Assembly: GCF_003977595.1 (NCBI RefSeq)
Contig: NZ_RYYR01000002.1
Span: 1 to 64,000, forward strand
DNA: 64,000 nucleotides
From: Lysinibacillus antri
Lineage (GTDB): Bacteria > Bacillota > Bacilli > Bacillales_A > Planococcaceae
Direction of reading: 5' to 3'
Shown: positions 8,931 through 18,228 of the stretch, in pieces
How the letters are laid out: each line of letters begins with the position of its first letter
Position numbering within the stretch: position 1 is the stretch's first letter
Position numbers and translations under genes: made by a program
The notes under the pieces: model-generated
Told to the model about the DNA's origin: nothing
Seen by the model: the letters and a program-made list of their open reading frames with translations, nothing else
Databases searched by the model: none

Positions 8931-9186
8931 ATAGCGGATTATTATTAGAATTCTTCAATTCATTAAGTAAATTTTGAATCATATTGCTTTTCTTTGATGT
9001 ATCTTCTGATAACACTTGAATATCATAATCTTCCCCATCGTCATTGATCTGTACAATATCTCCCTCTTTTACTTGCACATGAATTTCTGATTTGTGAATG
9101 ATTACTTGTTCTACTTCTTCAGGGCGTTTTAAAAAGATTGCGTAATCCCCTTCAAAACGATCTAACGTATATTTATTGGAATTCAC
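8929..9186 (-). CDS. DUF3006 family protein
   Basis: 85 residues from a GTG start at 9186. A strong ribosome site, AAGGGGAAG, lies 5 to 6 bases ahead of it, inside the end of the upstream gene. A longer reading from 9210 is possible but lacks a site. The protein is a small beta-rich domain (YTLDRFEGDYAIFLKR, then EGDIVQI) with an asparagine-rich tail. It overlaps the metallo-beta-lactamase lipoprotein gene by 14 bases, so the two are translationally coupled. DUF3006 genes commonly accompany such ComEC-like hydrolases, but the function is unknown. Confidence 0.85.
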   Translation of the reverse strand: MNSNKYTLDRFEGDYAIFLKRPEEVEQVIIHKSEIHVQVKEGDIVQINDDGEDYDIQVLSEDTSKKSNMIQNLLNELKNSNNNPL

Positions 9187-10375
9187 TAACGACTTCCCCT
9201 TTCGGATCAATTAATTGAGCAGCATCTCCTGAATTTAACCAAATTTGCCGACTCGTCCATTTCATATAATTATTTCCCTCTTTTGCATTCGTACCACTTG
9301 TAATATAAAGTGTCTTCCCTGGCTGTATTGTGACATTCGGGAAATTAAATAGTTGATTGCCTTCAACAGAAAGAAGTTGCCATCCCAACATATTTACACT
9401 TTCTAAACCTCTATTCATTATCGCTACTACTTCATTTTCAACATCTTTACTTTGGATTATTACATCATTTGTTTGGTTACTATTCCGTTTAGGTATTGAG
9501 CTACTAGCACCACTTCCCGTCCACTCTTCGGCAAGCACCTCATAGTTTTTCCCATCAGTTGTGATGACGATTGATCCTGACTCAGCTGTCCCGTAAATTT
9601 TACTACCTACTTGCCTCAAGTATTCAATCACTTCAAGATGTGGATGACCATAGGAATTGTTTTGGCCATAACTTAAGATTGTTACTTCTGGCTGTACTGC
9701 TTGTAAAAACGGTAAGGAACTGCTCGTATTGGAACCGTGATGACCTGCCTTTAAAATGGTCGCTTGAATGTCTTTTGAGGTTAACATTTGTTCCTCAAGT
9801 TCGACGCCTGCATCTCCAGTCAATAGCAAGGAAATATCGTTATATGTAACTTTCAATACAACGGATGCCTCATTGTTATCAGATGCCGTTTCATCTGCAC
9901 TTATGACAGTAATATTTAGGTCCTCATCTAACGGAACCGTATCTCCAACATGTGCAACAGAAAATGGAATTTTTTTCGTTTGGATAAGGCTCAGCATATC
10001 TTCATAAGTTTGGGATGTATGCACTTTCCCAGAATCGATAAAATTATGTACAGGAATCGCGTTTAATACTGGGATTAAGCCCCCTATATGATCAGCATCT
10101 GGATGAGTCGCAACGATATAATTTAACTGTTTTACATTTTGTTGTTGTAAATAGGCAACGACTTCTTGTCCAGCTGAACGCGTTCCTCCATCAACGAGCA
10201 TGGTTTCTCCATTCGGCGTTTGAATAAAAATGGAATCTCCCTGACCAACATCAATAAAATGGATCAGCATGTCTTTTCCGGATGTTTCAATATCTGGAGT
10301 TAGTTGTACTGTTTCCTTTTCCGTACAACCCGTAAGAATAAGTGCGATAATTAAAAGATAAAGATACTGTTGCAT
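9173..10375 (-). CDS. ComEC/Rec2-like metallo-beta-lactamase lipoprotein with lamin-tail domain
   Basis: 400 residues. The N-terminus is a lipoprotein signal (LLIIALILTGC) with the lipobox cysteine at about 17, so the protein is anchored outside the membrane. Residues about 33-290 form a metallo-beta-lactamase fold with ATHPDADHIGG (metal-binding HxDxDH) and GHHGSNTSS. This resembles the extracellular nuclease-like domain of the DNA-uptake channel ComEC. The last 75 residues look like a lamin-tail immunoglobulin fold (GWQLLSVEG ... NVTIQPGKTLYI). An extracellular phosphodiesterase or nuclease is likely. The DUF3006 gene follows with a 14-base overlap. Confidence 0.87.
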   Translation of the reverse strand: MQQYLYLLIIALILTGCTEKETVQLTPDIETSGKDMLIHFIDVGQGDSIFIQTPNGETMLVDGGTRSAGQEVVAYLQQQNVKQLNYIVATHPDADHIGGLIPVLNAIPVHNFIDSGKVHTSQTYEDMLSLIQTKKIPFSVAHVGDTVPLDEDLNITVISADETASDNNEASVVLKVTYNDISLLLTGDAGVELEEQMLTSKDIQATILKAGHHGSNTSSSLPFLQAVQPEVTILSYGQNNSYGHPHLEVIEYLRQVGSKIYGTAESGSIVITTDGKNYEVLAEEWTGSGASSSIPKRNSNQTNDVIIQSKDVENEVVAIMNRGLESVNMLGWQLLSVEGNQLFNFPNVTIQPGKTLYITSGTNAKEGNNYMKWTSRQIWLNSGDAAQLIDPKGEVVSEFQ

Positions 10376-10478
10376 TCATTGTGTCCTTTACAAATAGAGT
10401 AATTTTATTATATTCGAAAAACAGTTTAACTCCAATACTTATAAAAACAAATGCGTCTCTCTCCTAATCAATTAAAAA

Positions 10479-10518
10479 AGCTATTTCATAAGTCGATAAA
10501 CGAACTTATGAAATAGCT
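10479..10518 (-). terminator. Perfect 15-bp inverted repeat downstream of hemZ
   Basis: 15-bp arms (10479-10493 and 10504-10518) with a 10-base loop are followed on the minus strand by six T residues. It lies beyond the first hemZ terminator and probably acts as a second one. Confidence 0.75.
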
Positions 10519-10529
10519 AGAATTTAGTA

Positions 10530-10566
10530 AAAGCCTACTCTTCTAACTTTAGAAGTAGCAGGCTTT
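10530..10566 (-). terminator. First terminator of hemZ
   Basis: An imperfect stem (10530-10545 with 10550-10566) is followed by CTTTTAC on the minus strand, immediately after the hemZ stop codon. Confidence 0.65.
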
Positions 10567-10570
10567 CATT

Positions 10571-12073
10571 TTATTTATACAATTCATCTAACATCTTAAT
10601 TTTCTTCTCAATCGCTTCTTCAAACGTTAGGATGTACGCGGCTGGATCTTTTGGATTATGGAATTGTGTGATTTTCCCTGTTTTCGGGTCCACAAATTTT
10701 GTTGATGCACCACAACCGATTCCTAAAATCGTCTGTACTTCTTCCATGATCACGATATTATAGATACTTTCTTCTCCTGGCTTACAGTACCCTACATTTT
10801 CTAAGTTCCCTAAAATATTTTTTTGACGGTATAAATAATATGGAACATAACCATTTTCGCGCGTCCAGTTGCTTGCCATATCCATCATTTCAGTTACGGT
10901 TTCGCGATCAGCAACTTTATATTTATCTTTATTATGCGTCATTTCCGAAGCTCGTTTAAATGACAATGTATGCACTGTTAATGATTCCGGTTGCATTTTT
11001 GCGGATTCGTCGAGTGAATGTTGAAACTCTTCTATGCCTTCATTTGGCAAACCAATGATTAAATCCATATTAATATTGTTCATCCCTGAATTTCGTGACA
11101 ACCAAAACTTATCAATGGTTTCTTGCACTGTATGATGACGACCGATTGCTTTTAATGTCTCATCTGTATAGCTTTGCGGATTTACAGAAATACGATCGAT
11201 GCCCCATTTTTTTAGCACCTCGATTTTTTCAGGCGTAATGGTATCCGGGCGACCTGCTTCAACTGTAATTTCTCGAATATTTTCAGGATTTGGGAAGGAC
11301 TCAAACATCGTTTTATATAACGCATCCATTTCGTCAGCTTCTATAGATGTAGGTGTCCCTCCACCCCAATAAACAGACGTAATATTCATATTGTTTTCTT
11401 TCAACCATTTCCCCATTGCGCGGATCTCGATATGTAATCCATCGATAAAGGACTCTACACGACCAGCTTTTCTGTTACTTTGGATCGCATAAGCTGGGAA
11501 CGTACAATAAGCACATTTTGTTGGGCAGAATGGGACGCCAATGTAGACGGATAACTCATTTCCGATTTCATCTAGATCGGGAATCATCATTAATTGACGT
11601 TCTACAATTTCCTTCATTAACGCAATTTTCGAATCCGAAATACGATAATCTTTTTTCAACACTGCGTAAATTTCTTCATCGGTAAAACCTTGTTTACGGT
11701 ATTTATGATACAGCTTTGTCGGACGTACCCCTGTTAAGATCCCCCAAGTTTGTGTCATCCCTGTATATTGCTCAAGAACGTCTAACATAACATGGGAAAG
11801 GGCACGTTTCATACGGATTCCTTGTTCTTTCTCAGTTCCTTCCGTATCATAACTGATGGAATAATTACTTTTATATTGAACACCATCTGCCAATAATTCA
11901 CAGGCTGTATGAATTGTAAAATCTTCATCTATGGAATGTTGAAAACGAAACGAAAGTTCTGCATCATCAGCAGTCATCACAATTTTCGAGTCTTCAAAAA
12001 ATAAGTTTGCTATATGATTTAATACACGATTCCAATCTTCTTTAAACACTTCATTTACTTCGATTTTTTTCAT
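10571..12073 (-). CDS. hemZ: Oxygen-independent coproporphyrinogen III oxidase HemZ
   Basis: 500 residues, matching HemZ (about 501). A radical-SAM cluster motif lies at C183, C187 and C190 (FCPTKCAYC). YWGGGTPTS and VEAGRPDTI follow, as in HemN-like enzymes. The roughly 170-residue N-terminal extension typical of HemZ is present. The reaction is oxidative decarboxylation of coproporphyrinogen III to protoporphyrinogen IX without oxygen. Some HemW-like proteins share the core, so activity is family-level knowledge. Single gene with two downstream hairpins. Confidence 0.87.
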   Translation of the reverse strand: MKKIEVNEVFKEDWNRVLNHIANLFFEDSKIVMTADDAELSFRFQHSIDEDFTIHTACELLADGVQYKSNYSISYDTEGTEKEQGIRMKRALSHVMLDVLEQYTGMTQTWGILTGVRPTKLYHKYRKQGFTDEEIYAVLKKDYRISDSKIALMKEIVERQLMMIPDLDEIGNELSVYIGVPFCPTKCAYCTFPAYAIQSNRKAGRVESFIDGLHIEIRAMGKWLKENNMNITSVYWGGGTPTSIEADEMDALYKTMFESFPNPENIREITVEAGRPDTITPEKIEVLKKWGIDRISVNPQSYTDETLKAIGRHHTVQETIDKFWLSRNSGMNNINMDLIIGLPNEGIEEFQHSLDESAKMQPESLTVHTLSFKRASEMTHNKDKYKVADRETVTEMMDMASNWTRENGYVPYYLYRQKNILGNLENVGYCKPGEESIYNIVIMEEVQTILGIGCGASTKFVDPKTGKITQFHNPKDPAAYILTFEEAIEKKIKMLDELYK

Positions 12074-12290
12074 CGTAAACTCTCTTTCCTCATAAATTCA
12101 ATCTTCATATTATAACATACATCCACTATAGCAAATTACGACAAACGATTCCTTTCATTTACCTTCATTATAATAGGTAATATGTGGTGTTATTTTGTTA
12201 ATATTTTCAATTCTTTCTCGATTTCAACGATAATATCAGATATACTATTATTATTTACAATATTCAAAATATTAAAGGAGGGATTCTAGA

Positions 12291-12704
12291 ATGGTATTTT
12301 TTAAGACAGTAAAATCATCTCATCCTAAGACAAATTTAACGTTTCCAACTATTCTCGAAAAGGTCAACATTCAATTTGAAACTATACCTAAAAATAAATG
12401 TGACCAACGAACTCTTTATGTAACCATTTCAATAAATTACAATCGGGAAAAGGTCTATTTTGATTTAATTTTCCTACTGGATCGACCGGAAATTTTTGGC
12501 GCTATCTCGATTAATGAACAGTACGATAAAGTTCGTTACTTCTTTAAGCAGCAATTTAATCACACATTGTGTTATGAAAACGAACTGTTAATAGCAGAGC
12601 AATTTATGAAGACAAAGACCTTTAAGGAGGTTTATTCCGATATTACTTCTCGTAGTAAGAACGAAAAAAGACCACACGACAAGCGTGCGGTCTCACAATT
12701 ATAA
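12291..12704 (+). CDS. Conserved-looking protein of unknown function
   Basis: 137 residues. I do not recognise the family. A very strong ribosome site (AAAGGAGGG) lies 8 bases before the ATG, so translation is likely. The middle is beta-rich (TLYVTISINYNREKVYFDLIFLLDRP) and the tail is basic (SRSKNEKRPHDKRAVSQL). No signal peptide or membrane segment is seen. The last codons run through the transcription terminator of the convergent yheA-like gene, and the stop codons of the two genes lie within the same six bases. Confidence 0.7.
   Translation: MVFFKTVKSSHPKTNLTFPTILEKVNIQFETIPKNKCDQRTLYVTISINYNREKVYFDLIFLLDRPEIFGAISINEQYDKVRYFFKQQFNHTLCYENELLIAEQFMKTKTFKEVYSDITSRSKNEKRPHDKRAVSQL
12670..12692 (-). 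terminator. Terminator of the yheA-yheB unit, inside the convergent gene
   Basis: The stem is 12670-12678 with 12684-12692. On the minus strand all nine pairs form, one as G-U. The plus-strand RNA would have an A-C mismatch instead. Six T residues follow on the minus strand. Confidence 0.8.
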
Positions 12705-13043
12705 ACCATCATATAATGATTGAATCGGTCTTACTAAAATACGATTTACTTCCTCGATGACTTTACTTAAAGCCATTTCTGCCTCTAACATTGCTAAAAT
12801 TTTAGGACTTGATTGTGCTAATTGCGCAGCCTTCTGAGCGTATACTAGTTCATCTTCTTGTAACTCTTCACCATTCATTTGTTTTTGTTGCAACTTCATT
12901 TGGATATCACGGAAATTTGTAAATAGCTTTGTAGCCTCTGCATCAGCACGAACCGCTTCTACTGCATCTTTTAAAGTTTTAAATTCATCTGTCTGACGTA
13001 ATGTAGCTTCTAACTTATTAATATCGTTGTAAATGTTAATCAA
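12699..13043 (-). CDS. yheA: YheA, YlbF/YmcA family protein
   Basis: About 114 residues, almost entirely helical. RDIQMKLQQKQMNGEELQ is characteristic of the YlbF/YmcA fold. Relatives (YlbF, YmcA, YaaT) form a complex affecting RNase Y, biofilm and competence, but YheA itself has no settled role. TTG at 13043 was chosen because it gives the family N-terminus (INIYNDINKLE). ATG at 13061 is also open but lies 4 bases from the upstream stop with no ribosome site. It follows yheB closely, as in B. subtilis. Confidence 0.85.
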   Translation of the reverse strand: MINIYNDINKLEATLRQTDEFKTLKDAVEAVRADAEATKLFTNFRDIQMKLQQKQMNGEELQEDELVYAQKAAQLAQSSPKILAMLEAEMALSKVIEEVNRILVRPIQSLYDGL

Positions 13044-13064
13044 AAGTTTACCCACTCTCATTTT

Positions 13065-14210
13065 TTAATTTAAAACGTAAACAATTAAACCTTGCACAAT
13101 CCCAATGACTCCACCTAAAACAGCACCTAAAATCGTAATCATTTTTAATTCTTTATTGGCAATCCCAATTACAATTTCTTCAAGCTTCTCAAGTGGGAAT
13201 GAATCCACTTGTTCTCGAACCACTTCTTCTAATTTTAGACGATTCAACACGTCTTCTAACTTTTGTTGCGCCTGATCAAATCCCATATCCACTAACTTTG
13301 GTAAAACATCCTTTGTGGCGTAGTCAATACCAGAGGGCCAATAATACGTGATTGGTTGATCCAGGCGTGCTTTAATGGCAAGTTCCTTCTTAGCGTAAGA
13401 TTGTATGTTTGTTAATATCGGTTCAAAATCTACATCCTTTAGATAATTCATCGCTGGTTGTTGTTTAAATTTATCCCACTCTCCAGAAATGATATTCACG
13501 AATAAGATTTTTGTGCCTGGTGCGTTCAAAAACTTAATTAATTCTTTTTGGATTTTACCAACAAAGCTTGTGGAATCACCAATAAACATTTGAATCATAC
13601 CACCAAAAGAACCTTTTGACCCTAAAAAGTCATCCATCATGTTCTTAATTGTCTGTTCACCTTTAGAAGAAAGAAAATATTCTTCTCCTTTATGAAGAAC
13701 GTACGTAACAACTTCAGGAATTTTTTTATTAATGGATGCATGAACATTGGTAGGCAATAATTCATCAATTGTTTTTGTAGACAGCGTATTCTTAGCCTTT
13801 AAAAATTGTGTTTCGATCACTTGGTCTACTTGATTTTCGATAGTCGTTGGTAAATCTTGAAATCCTCCAAGCTTTAACCAATCTAAAATCGTTTTGTCCG
13901 TGGTAAAAATCGTCTGCTCCACTTTTGTTTGAGCAAATTGTAAAACTGAAGTTCGAATTTCATTGGTAAATAACTTTTTTTGAAAAACTTCAGGGGTTAA
14001 TAAATATTTTTTTACCGTCATCCCAATTTGAGTAGCCAGTTCTTCACGACGTTTTGGAATTAACCCGGGAGTAAAGGGCAAACGCCAATTTTTAATGTAA
14101 ATTGGGTTGTGTGGGCGAAACAACATTTTTATTGCTAAGTAATTCGTAAATCCTCCAATTGCTGCTCCAACAACTGCCATGAATATAATTGTGATTAATG
14201 CATTTTCCAT
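13065..14210 (-). CDS. yheB: YheB, DUF445 family membrane-associated protein
   Basis: 381 residues, matching YheB. The N-terminal hydrophobic segment (ALITIIFMAVVGAAIGGFT) and the DUF445 signature LAIKMLFRPHNP (about 25-36) are present. A second hydrophobic segment closes the C-terminus (ITILGAVLGGVIGIVQG). The middle is long and helical, so the protein probably sits at the membrane with a large soluble domain. It has been linked to spores in related species, but the mechanism is unknown. Operon with yheA downstream (about 20 bases to the TTG). Confidence 0.88.
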   Translation of the reverse strand: MENALITIIFMAVVGAAIGGFTNYLAIKMLFRPHNPIYIKNWRLPFTPGLIPKRREELATQIGMTVKKYLLTPEVFQKKLFTNEIRTSVLQFAQTKVEQTIFTTDKTILDWLKLGGFQDLPTTIENQVDQVIETQFLKAKNTLSTKTIDELLPTNVHASINKKIPEVVTYVLHKGEEYFLSSKGEQTIKNMMDDFLGSKGSFGGMIQMFIGDSTSFVGKIQKELIKFLNAPGTKILFVNIISGEWDKFKQQPAMNYLKDVDFEPILTNIQSYAKKELAIKARLDQPITYYWPSGIDYATKDVLPKLVDMGFDQAQQKLEDVLNRLKLEEVVREQVDSFPLEKLEEIVIGIANKELKMITILGAVLGGVIGIVQGLIVYVLN

Positions 14211-14339
14211 AAATTACCTCTCCATCAATTCTAGCTTAATGTATTATAACAAAGGATGCAAACATAAAGAAATATTAGCCTTTCTCCTTTACTTCTAGTA
14301 CGATTAACCTGTACAGGAAGTTTCAAGGGGGGAAAATTT

Positions 14340-14549
14340 ATGTTACAACACTTTCAATTCAAGCCATTGTATGAAAACAGCCAACTACCTGGATGGTCAC
14401 TTTCATTTTTTTACAAACAACAACGCTATCATGCGGAATATAAAAAAAATGGTACGATTCATTGGGTAGGAACAAAGCCTGCAGATCAAGAACTTGAAAC
14501 GATCGAAAAGATGATCCATGAATTAATGCTATTCCATGTGTACGATTAA
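14340..14549 (+). CDS. yheE: YheE family small protein
   Basis: 69 residues beginning MLQHFQFKPLYEN, similar in length and style to the YheE/DUF5342 family. A strong ribosome site (AAGGGGGG) lies 8 bases before the ATG. The residues H(W)VGTKPADQELE and the MIHELMLFHVYD end are compact and soluble. Function is unknown. The position between yheB and the yheHI-type exporter genes supports the name. Confidence 0.78.
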   Translation: MLQHFQFKPLYENSQLPGWSLSFFYKQQRYHAEYKKNGTIHWVGTKPADQELETIEKMIHELMLFHVYD

Positions 14550-14598
14550 GTGCCAGGCACCCGTACAATTTAGAAAACTCATAATTGTTTGGGTGCCT
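14550..14598. terminator. Hairpin with GTGCC-A-GGCAC palindrome after yheE
   Basis: AGGCACCC (14555-14562) pairs with GGGTGCCT (14591-14598), and ACAATT with AATTGT inside. No strong T-run follows on either strand, so termination between the convergent genes is likely but not certain. The 11-base palindrome at 14550-14560 also occurs as a variant near 6191. Confidence 0.5.
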
Positions 14599-14604
14599 AG
14601 TAAG

Positions 14605-16332
14605 CTATACTCCTGATTGTAGACGGTACATCATTTCATATCTGCCACCCAATGAAATTAATTGTTCATGGGTTCCTTGCTCGACAATTTCGCCACGGTG
14701 TAACACTAAAATTTGATCTGCATTTTTAATAGTAGATAGACGATGGGCAATGATGAATGTAGTGCGTCCTTCCTTTAAAACATCCATGGCATGCTGGATA
14801 ATTTCCTCTGTTTCGCTATCTATATTGGACGTTGCTTCATCAAGTACGAGGATGGCTGGGTCAAATGCTAACGCCCGCGCAAAAGAAATTAACTGACGTT
14901 GCCCTGATGATAAAGTACTTCCCTTCTCAATCACCGGTTCGTCCAGTCCTTTTTCTAAATTTTTCAATACGCGGTCTCCACCAACTGCTGTAAGAGCCTG
15001 TTCCACCATTTCTCGTGTAATGCGCGGATCTTGTAAACTGACATTTGTTTCGATCGTACCCGTAAATAAATATGGATCTTGCAAAACAATCCCCATATGT
15101 TCTCGAAAGGCTTGATTCGGAATGGATAAAATATTTTGTCCGTCAATTAGAATACGCCCTTTTTGTGGGTTATAAAAACGAAACAAAAGATTCATAATCG
15201 AACTTTTTCCAGAACCCGTATGCCCAACTAAGGCAATCGTCTCCCCTTTCTTCGCAGAAAAATTAATATCTTTGAGAACATAATCCTGCCCATTGTATGC
15301 AAAAGACACATTTTCAAAGATTACATTTCCCTCATACCTTGCAATCGTACTTTCACTGACCGTTTCACCTGGCTGATCTAGTAACTCAAATACCCGTGTA
15401 CCCGCAACGAGAGATCGTTCTAGTTGTGCAAACTGATTGACAATGTTCACTAGAGGGTTAAATAATCTCGTAATATAATCAACAAAAGCATATAATGTTC
15501 CAGCTGTGATGAGCTCTGTTGATGTCATCGATTGTGTACCAAAATAGTAAATAAAAAGGGCAAAAATGATTAATCGTAATATTCCTACTAGGTTATAGGA
15601 AGTAGCTGAATCTAAAAATAATAGTTTTCGTTGATACTCGTAATGTTCATTATTCATGTCGGCAAATTCATGTTTCATTTGCCCTTCTCGTTTAAATGCT
15701 TGAATAATCGTTATGCCTTGGATGGATTCGTTAATCATCGCATTGATATCTGCTATTTTTGTTCGTACCACATTGTTATAACGCGCGGCATATTTGCGGT
15801 AACCGATCATCCAAATATAAACGATTGGAATGACGATTAATGAGACAAGCGCCATTTTCACATTTAACAAGAATAGAGCCACATATACACCAAAAATGGA
15901 AATAAAACTTGTTGCAAATTGTGACAACACTTGCACATATAAATTGTGAATGGCTTCTGTATCATTTGTAACGCGAGCAACAATTTTTCCAGCCGGTAAA
16001 TTATCAAAGTATTGAATCGGTAATGTTTGAAGATGAGCAAAAACATCTTGGCGTAATTTTTGAATAATACGATTTGCCCCGATTTGTAAATAGATATACA
16101 TAAAGTAACGCAATATAGCGGTTAGGATGGCAAGCCCTAAAAAGAGAATTAATAAATTGACAATTGGTTTAAACTCGATTGCTCCAGGTGTCATATAATG
16201 GTCAATGATATATTTTGCTATAAAAGGCCCTGCCAAGTCGGTAATTACGGCTACTGTTAGTAATAGTAATCCAATAAAGATTGGTTTTTTAAAAAGCATG
16301 GCATATTGATAAAGGCGTTTACTCGTATTCAT
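14605..16332 (-). CDS. bmrD: ABC exporter half-transporter, BmrD/YheH-like
   Basis: 575 residues: a six-helix ABC exporter membrane domain (1-320) followed by an ATPase domain. Walker A is GHTGSGKSS, the signature LSSGQRQ, and Walker B ILVLDEATSNID with the catalytic glutamate intact. The body closely follows B. subtilis BmrD/YheH (FDNLPAGKVVARxTNDTEAI style). The roughly 100-residue extracellular insert that BmrD has near its N-terminus is missing, so the protein is shorter than 673 residues. It forms a heterodimer with the upstream gene, which overlaps by 4 bases. Multidrug export is known for the family; the substrate is unknown here. Confidence 0.85.
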   Translation of the reverse strand: MNTSKRLYQYAMLFKKPIFIGLLLLTVAVITDLAGPFIAKYIIDHYMTPGAIEFKPIVNLLILFLGLAILTAILRYFMYIYLQIGANRIIQKLRQDVFAHLQTLPIQYFDNLPAGKIVARVTNDTEAIHNLYVQVLSQFATSFISIFGVYVALFLLNVKMALVSLIVIPIVYIWMIGYRKYAARYNNVVRTKIADINAMINESIQGITIIQAFKREGQMKHEFADMNNEHYEYQRKLLFLDSATSYNLVGILRLIIFALFIYYFGTQSMTSTELITAGTLYAFVDYITRLFNPLVNIVNQFAQLERSLVAGTRVFELLDQPGETVSESTIARYEGNVIFENVSFAYNGQDYVLKDINFSAKKGETIALVGHTGSGKSSIMNLLFRFYNPQKGRILIDGQNILSIPNQAFREHMGIVLQDPYLFTGTIETNVSLQDPRITREMVEQALTAVGGDRVLKNLEKGLDEPVIEKGSTLSSGQRQLISFARALAFDPAILVLDEATSNIDSETEEIIQHAMDVLKEGRTTFIIAHRLSTIKNADQILVLHRGEIVEQGTHEQLISLGGRYEMMYRLQSGV

Positions 16333-18074
16333 TCCCCAGACACCTCCTCTAGCTGTTGACGGTCATATTGTTCCTTGTACCATCCACCTGCTTCTAAAAG
16401 TTGTGCATGCGTTCCTTGTTCCACAATGATGCCATCATCTAATACAATGATTTGATCTGCATGTTGAATAGCAGATAGACGGTGAGTTGTAATGATGGTT
16501 GTTTTTCCCTTACGTACACTACTAATATTTTCGATTATCTTTGCCTCGGTCTTCGCATCAACAGCTGATAAAGAGTCATCCAATAGTAAAATTTCAGGAT
16601 TTTTAATTAATGCCCGTGCAATCGAAACGCGTTGTTTTTGACCACCAGAAAGCGATACCCCTTTTTCACCAACAAGTGTCTCTAATCCGAATGGCAAGTT
16701 CTTCAAATCCTTTTCAAAATAGGCAAGTCGAACTGCATCGTTCAATTCTTCCTCTGTTGCATCCTCTTTTCCAAATAAAATATTTTCCCGTACAGTTCTA
16801 GAAAATAGCACATGCTCTTGAGGTACATAACCAATCCACTGTAAAATTTGGTCTTTTGATAGTTTGCCAATATCAATGTTGCCTATTGTAAATCGCCCTT
16901 CACCCATTGGATATTCCCTTAATAATTGTTTTACAAAGGTTGTTTTCCCTGAGCCCGTCTTCCCTACAATCCCTAAAGTTTCTCCTTTTTCAAGGTGAAG
17001 CGTTATGTTTTGGAGATTTTTCACTTTTGATAATGGATATTGGAATGTAAAATTGTTGAATCCAATCGTAGACGGATTAGAAATTAACTCATTACTAGCT
17101 GGTTCTTTCACATCCGGTTCATAATCTAACGTTTCTTGAACGCGGTCTAGTGACGCATTTCCTTGCTGCATGACATTAATGAGCTCTCCAATCGCCATCA
17201 TCGGCCAAACCGCTAAACCTAAGTAAACCGTAAAGGATACTAATTGCCCAACCGTCATATCACCATTTGAAACAAGATAAGATCCGTAACCAAGCGCAAC
17301 AACATAACTAACCCCAGTCCCTACCTTCGTAAGCGGACCAAAGATTGCCGTAATTTTTGCCACTTGAATATTTTTTTCATATACTTCTTCACTCATATCA
17401 CGAAAGCGTTTTTCATCTTTCTTTTCCTGTACATAAGCCCGAATAACGCGAACCCCAGCAACGGATTCCAACACATTATCATTTAACTGCCCGAAAGATT
17501 CTTGGGCTTTCATATAGCGTTCATGGACTATTTTTCCAAAGTATTGCATCAATATTGCCATGACTGGAATCGGTAACATGGAAAAGAACGTTAGCTTCCA
17601 CGAAATTAAAAAACCCATCGCTAAAATGATCGCGCCCATATAAACCGTGGAATCCATTAATGTCATGATGCCAAAGCCAGCAGTTAAAGACACTGCATTT
17701 AAATCATTTGTGGCTCTAGCCATTAAATCACCCGTTCGATTTTTTTCATAAAAGGTAGGGGTCATTTTTAAAAATTGGTGCATTAATTTTTTCCGAAAAA
17801 CACGTTCTAACGTCAATGCCCCTCCAAACAATTGATATTGCCACATAAAATTCATGAAATAGCCAGCAATAATAATAACAACAAACAAAAACATATAGTA
17901 GCTAAGAGATTGCGTTGTCATTGTCCCCATCGTGATGTCATCAATTGCTTCACCAAGAATCCAAGGCGGTATAACTTCCACAACATTCGCAATCATTAAT
18001 AACACTACTGCAATGGTATATCGTTTCCAGTATTGTTTAAAAAACCACTTTAATTTAAATAACACATCAAACAT
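16329..18074 (-). CDS. bmrC: ABC exporter half-transporter with degenerate site, BmrC/YheI-like
   Basis: 581 residues, an ABC exporter membrane plus ATPase protein very like BmrC/YheI (TFYEKNRTGDLMARATNDL near residue 110). Walker A is GKTGSGKTT and the signature LSGGQKQRV. Walker B is ILLLDDSLSAVD, with aspartate where the catalytic glutamate should be, as in the degenerate half of heterodimeric exporters. The partner (14605-16332) supplies the intact site. The genes overlap by 4 bases (ATGA-type). No bmrB-like leader peptide is obvious upstream. Confidence 0.88.
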   Translation of the reverse strand: MFDVLFKLKWFFKQYWKRYTIAVVLLMIANVVEVIPPWILGEAIDDITMGTMTTQSLSYYMFLFVVIIIAGYFMNFMWQYQLFGGALTLERVFRKKLMHQFLKMTPTFYEKNRTGDLMARATNDLNAVSLTAGFGIMTLMDSTVYMGAIILAMGFLISWKLTFFSMLPIPVMAILMQYFGKIVHERYMKAQESFGQLNDNVLESVAGVRVIRAYVQEKKDEKRFRDMSEEVYEKNIQVAKITAIFGPLTKVGTGVSYVVALGYGSYLVSNGDMTVGQLVSFTVYLGLAVWPMMAIGELINVMQQGNASLDRVQETLDYEPDVKEPASNELISNPSTIGFNNFTFQYPLSKVKNLQNITLHLEKGETLGIVGKTGSGKTTFVKQLLREYPMGEGRFTIGNIDIGKLSKDQILQWIGYVPQEHVLFSRTVRENILFGKEDATEEELNDAVRLAYFEKDLKNLPFGLETLVGEKGVSLSGGQKQRVSIARALIKNPEILLLDDSLSAVDAKTEAKIIENISSVRKGKTTIITTHRLSAIQHADQIIVLDDGIIVEQGTHAQLLEAGGWYKEQYDRQQLEEVSGE

Positions 18075-18228
18075 ATAGATGCTCCCTCTTTACATAAATT
18101 TACTATCCACTATCTGTAGCCTCACTTTTTAATACTTTTCTTATAAAACACGTTGTCATTCAATTCTTCCTTTCCAAAATGATTTGCAAAAAAAGGCAGA
18201 ACAAAAACGCTAACGCGTCTTTATGTAC

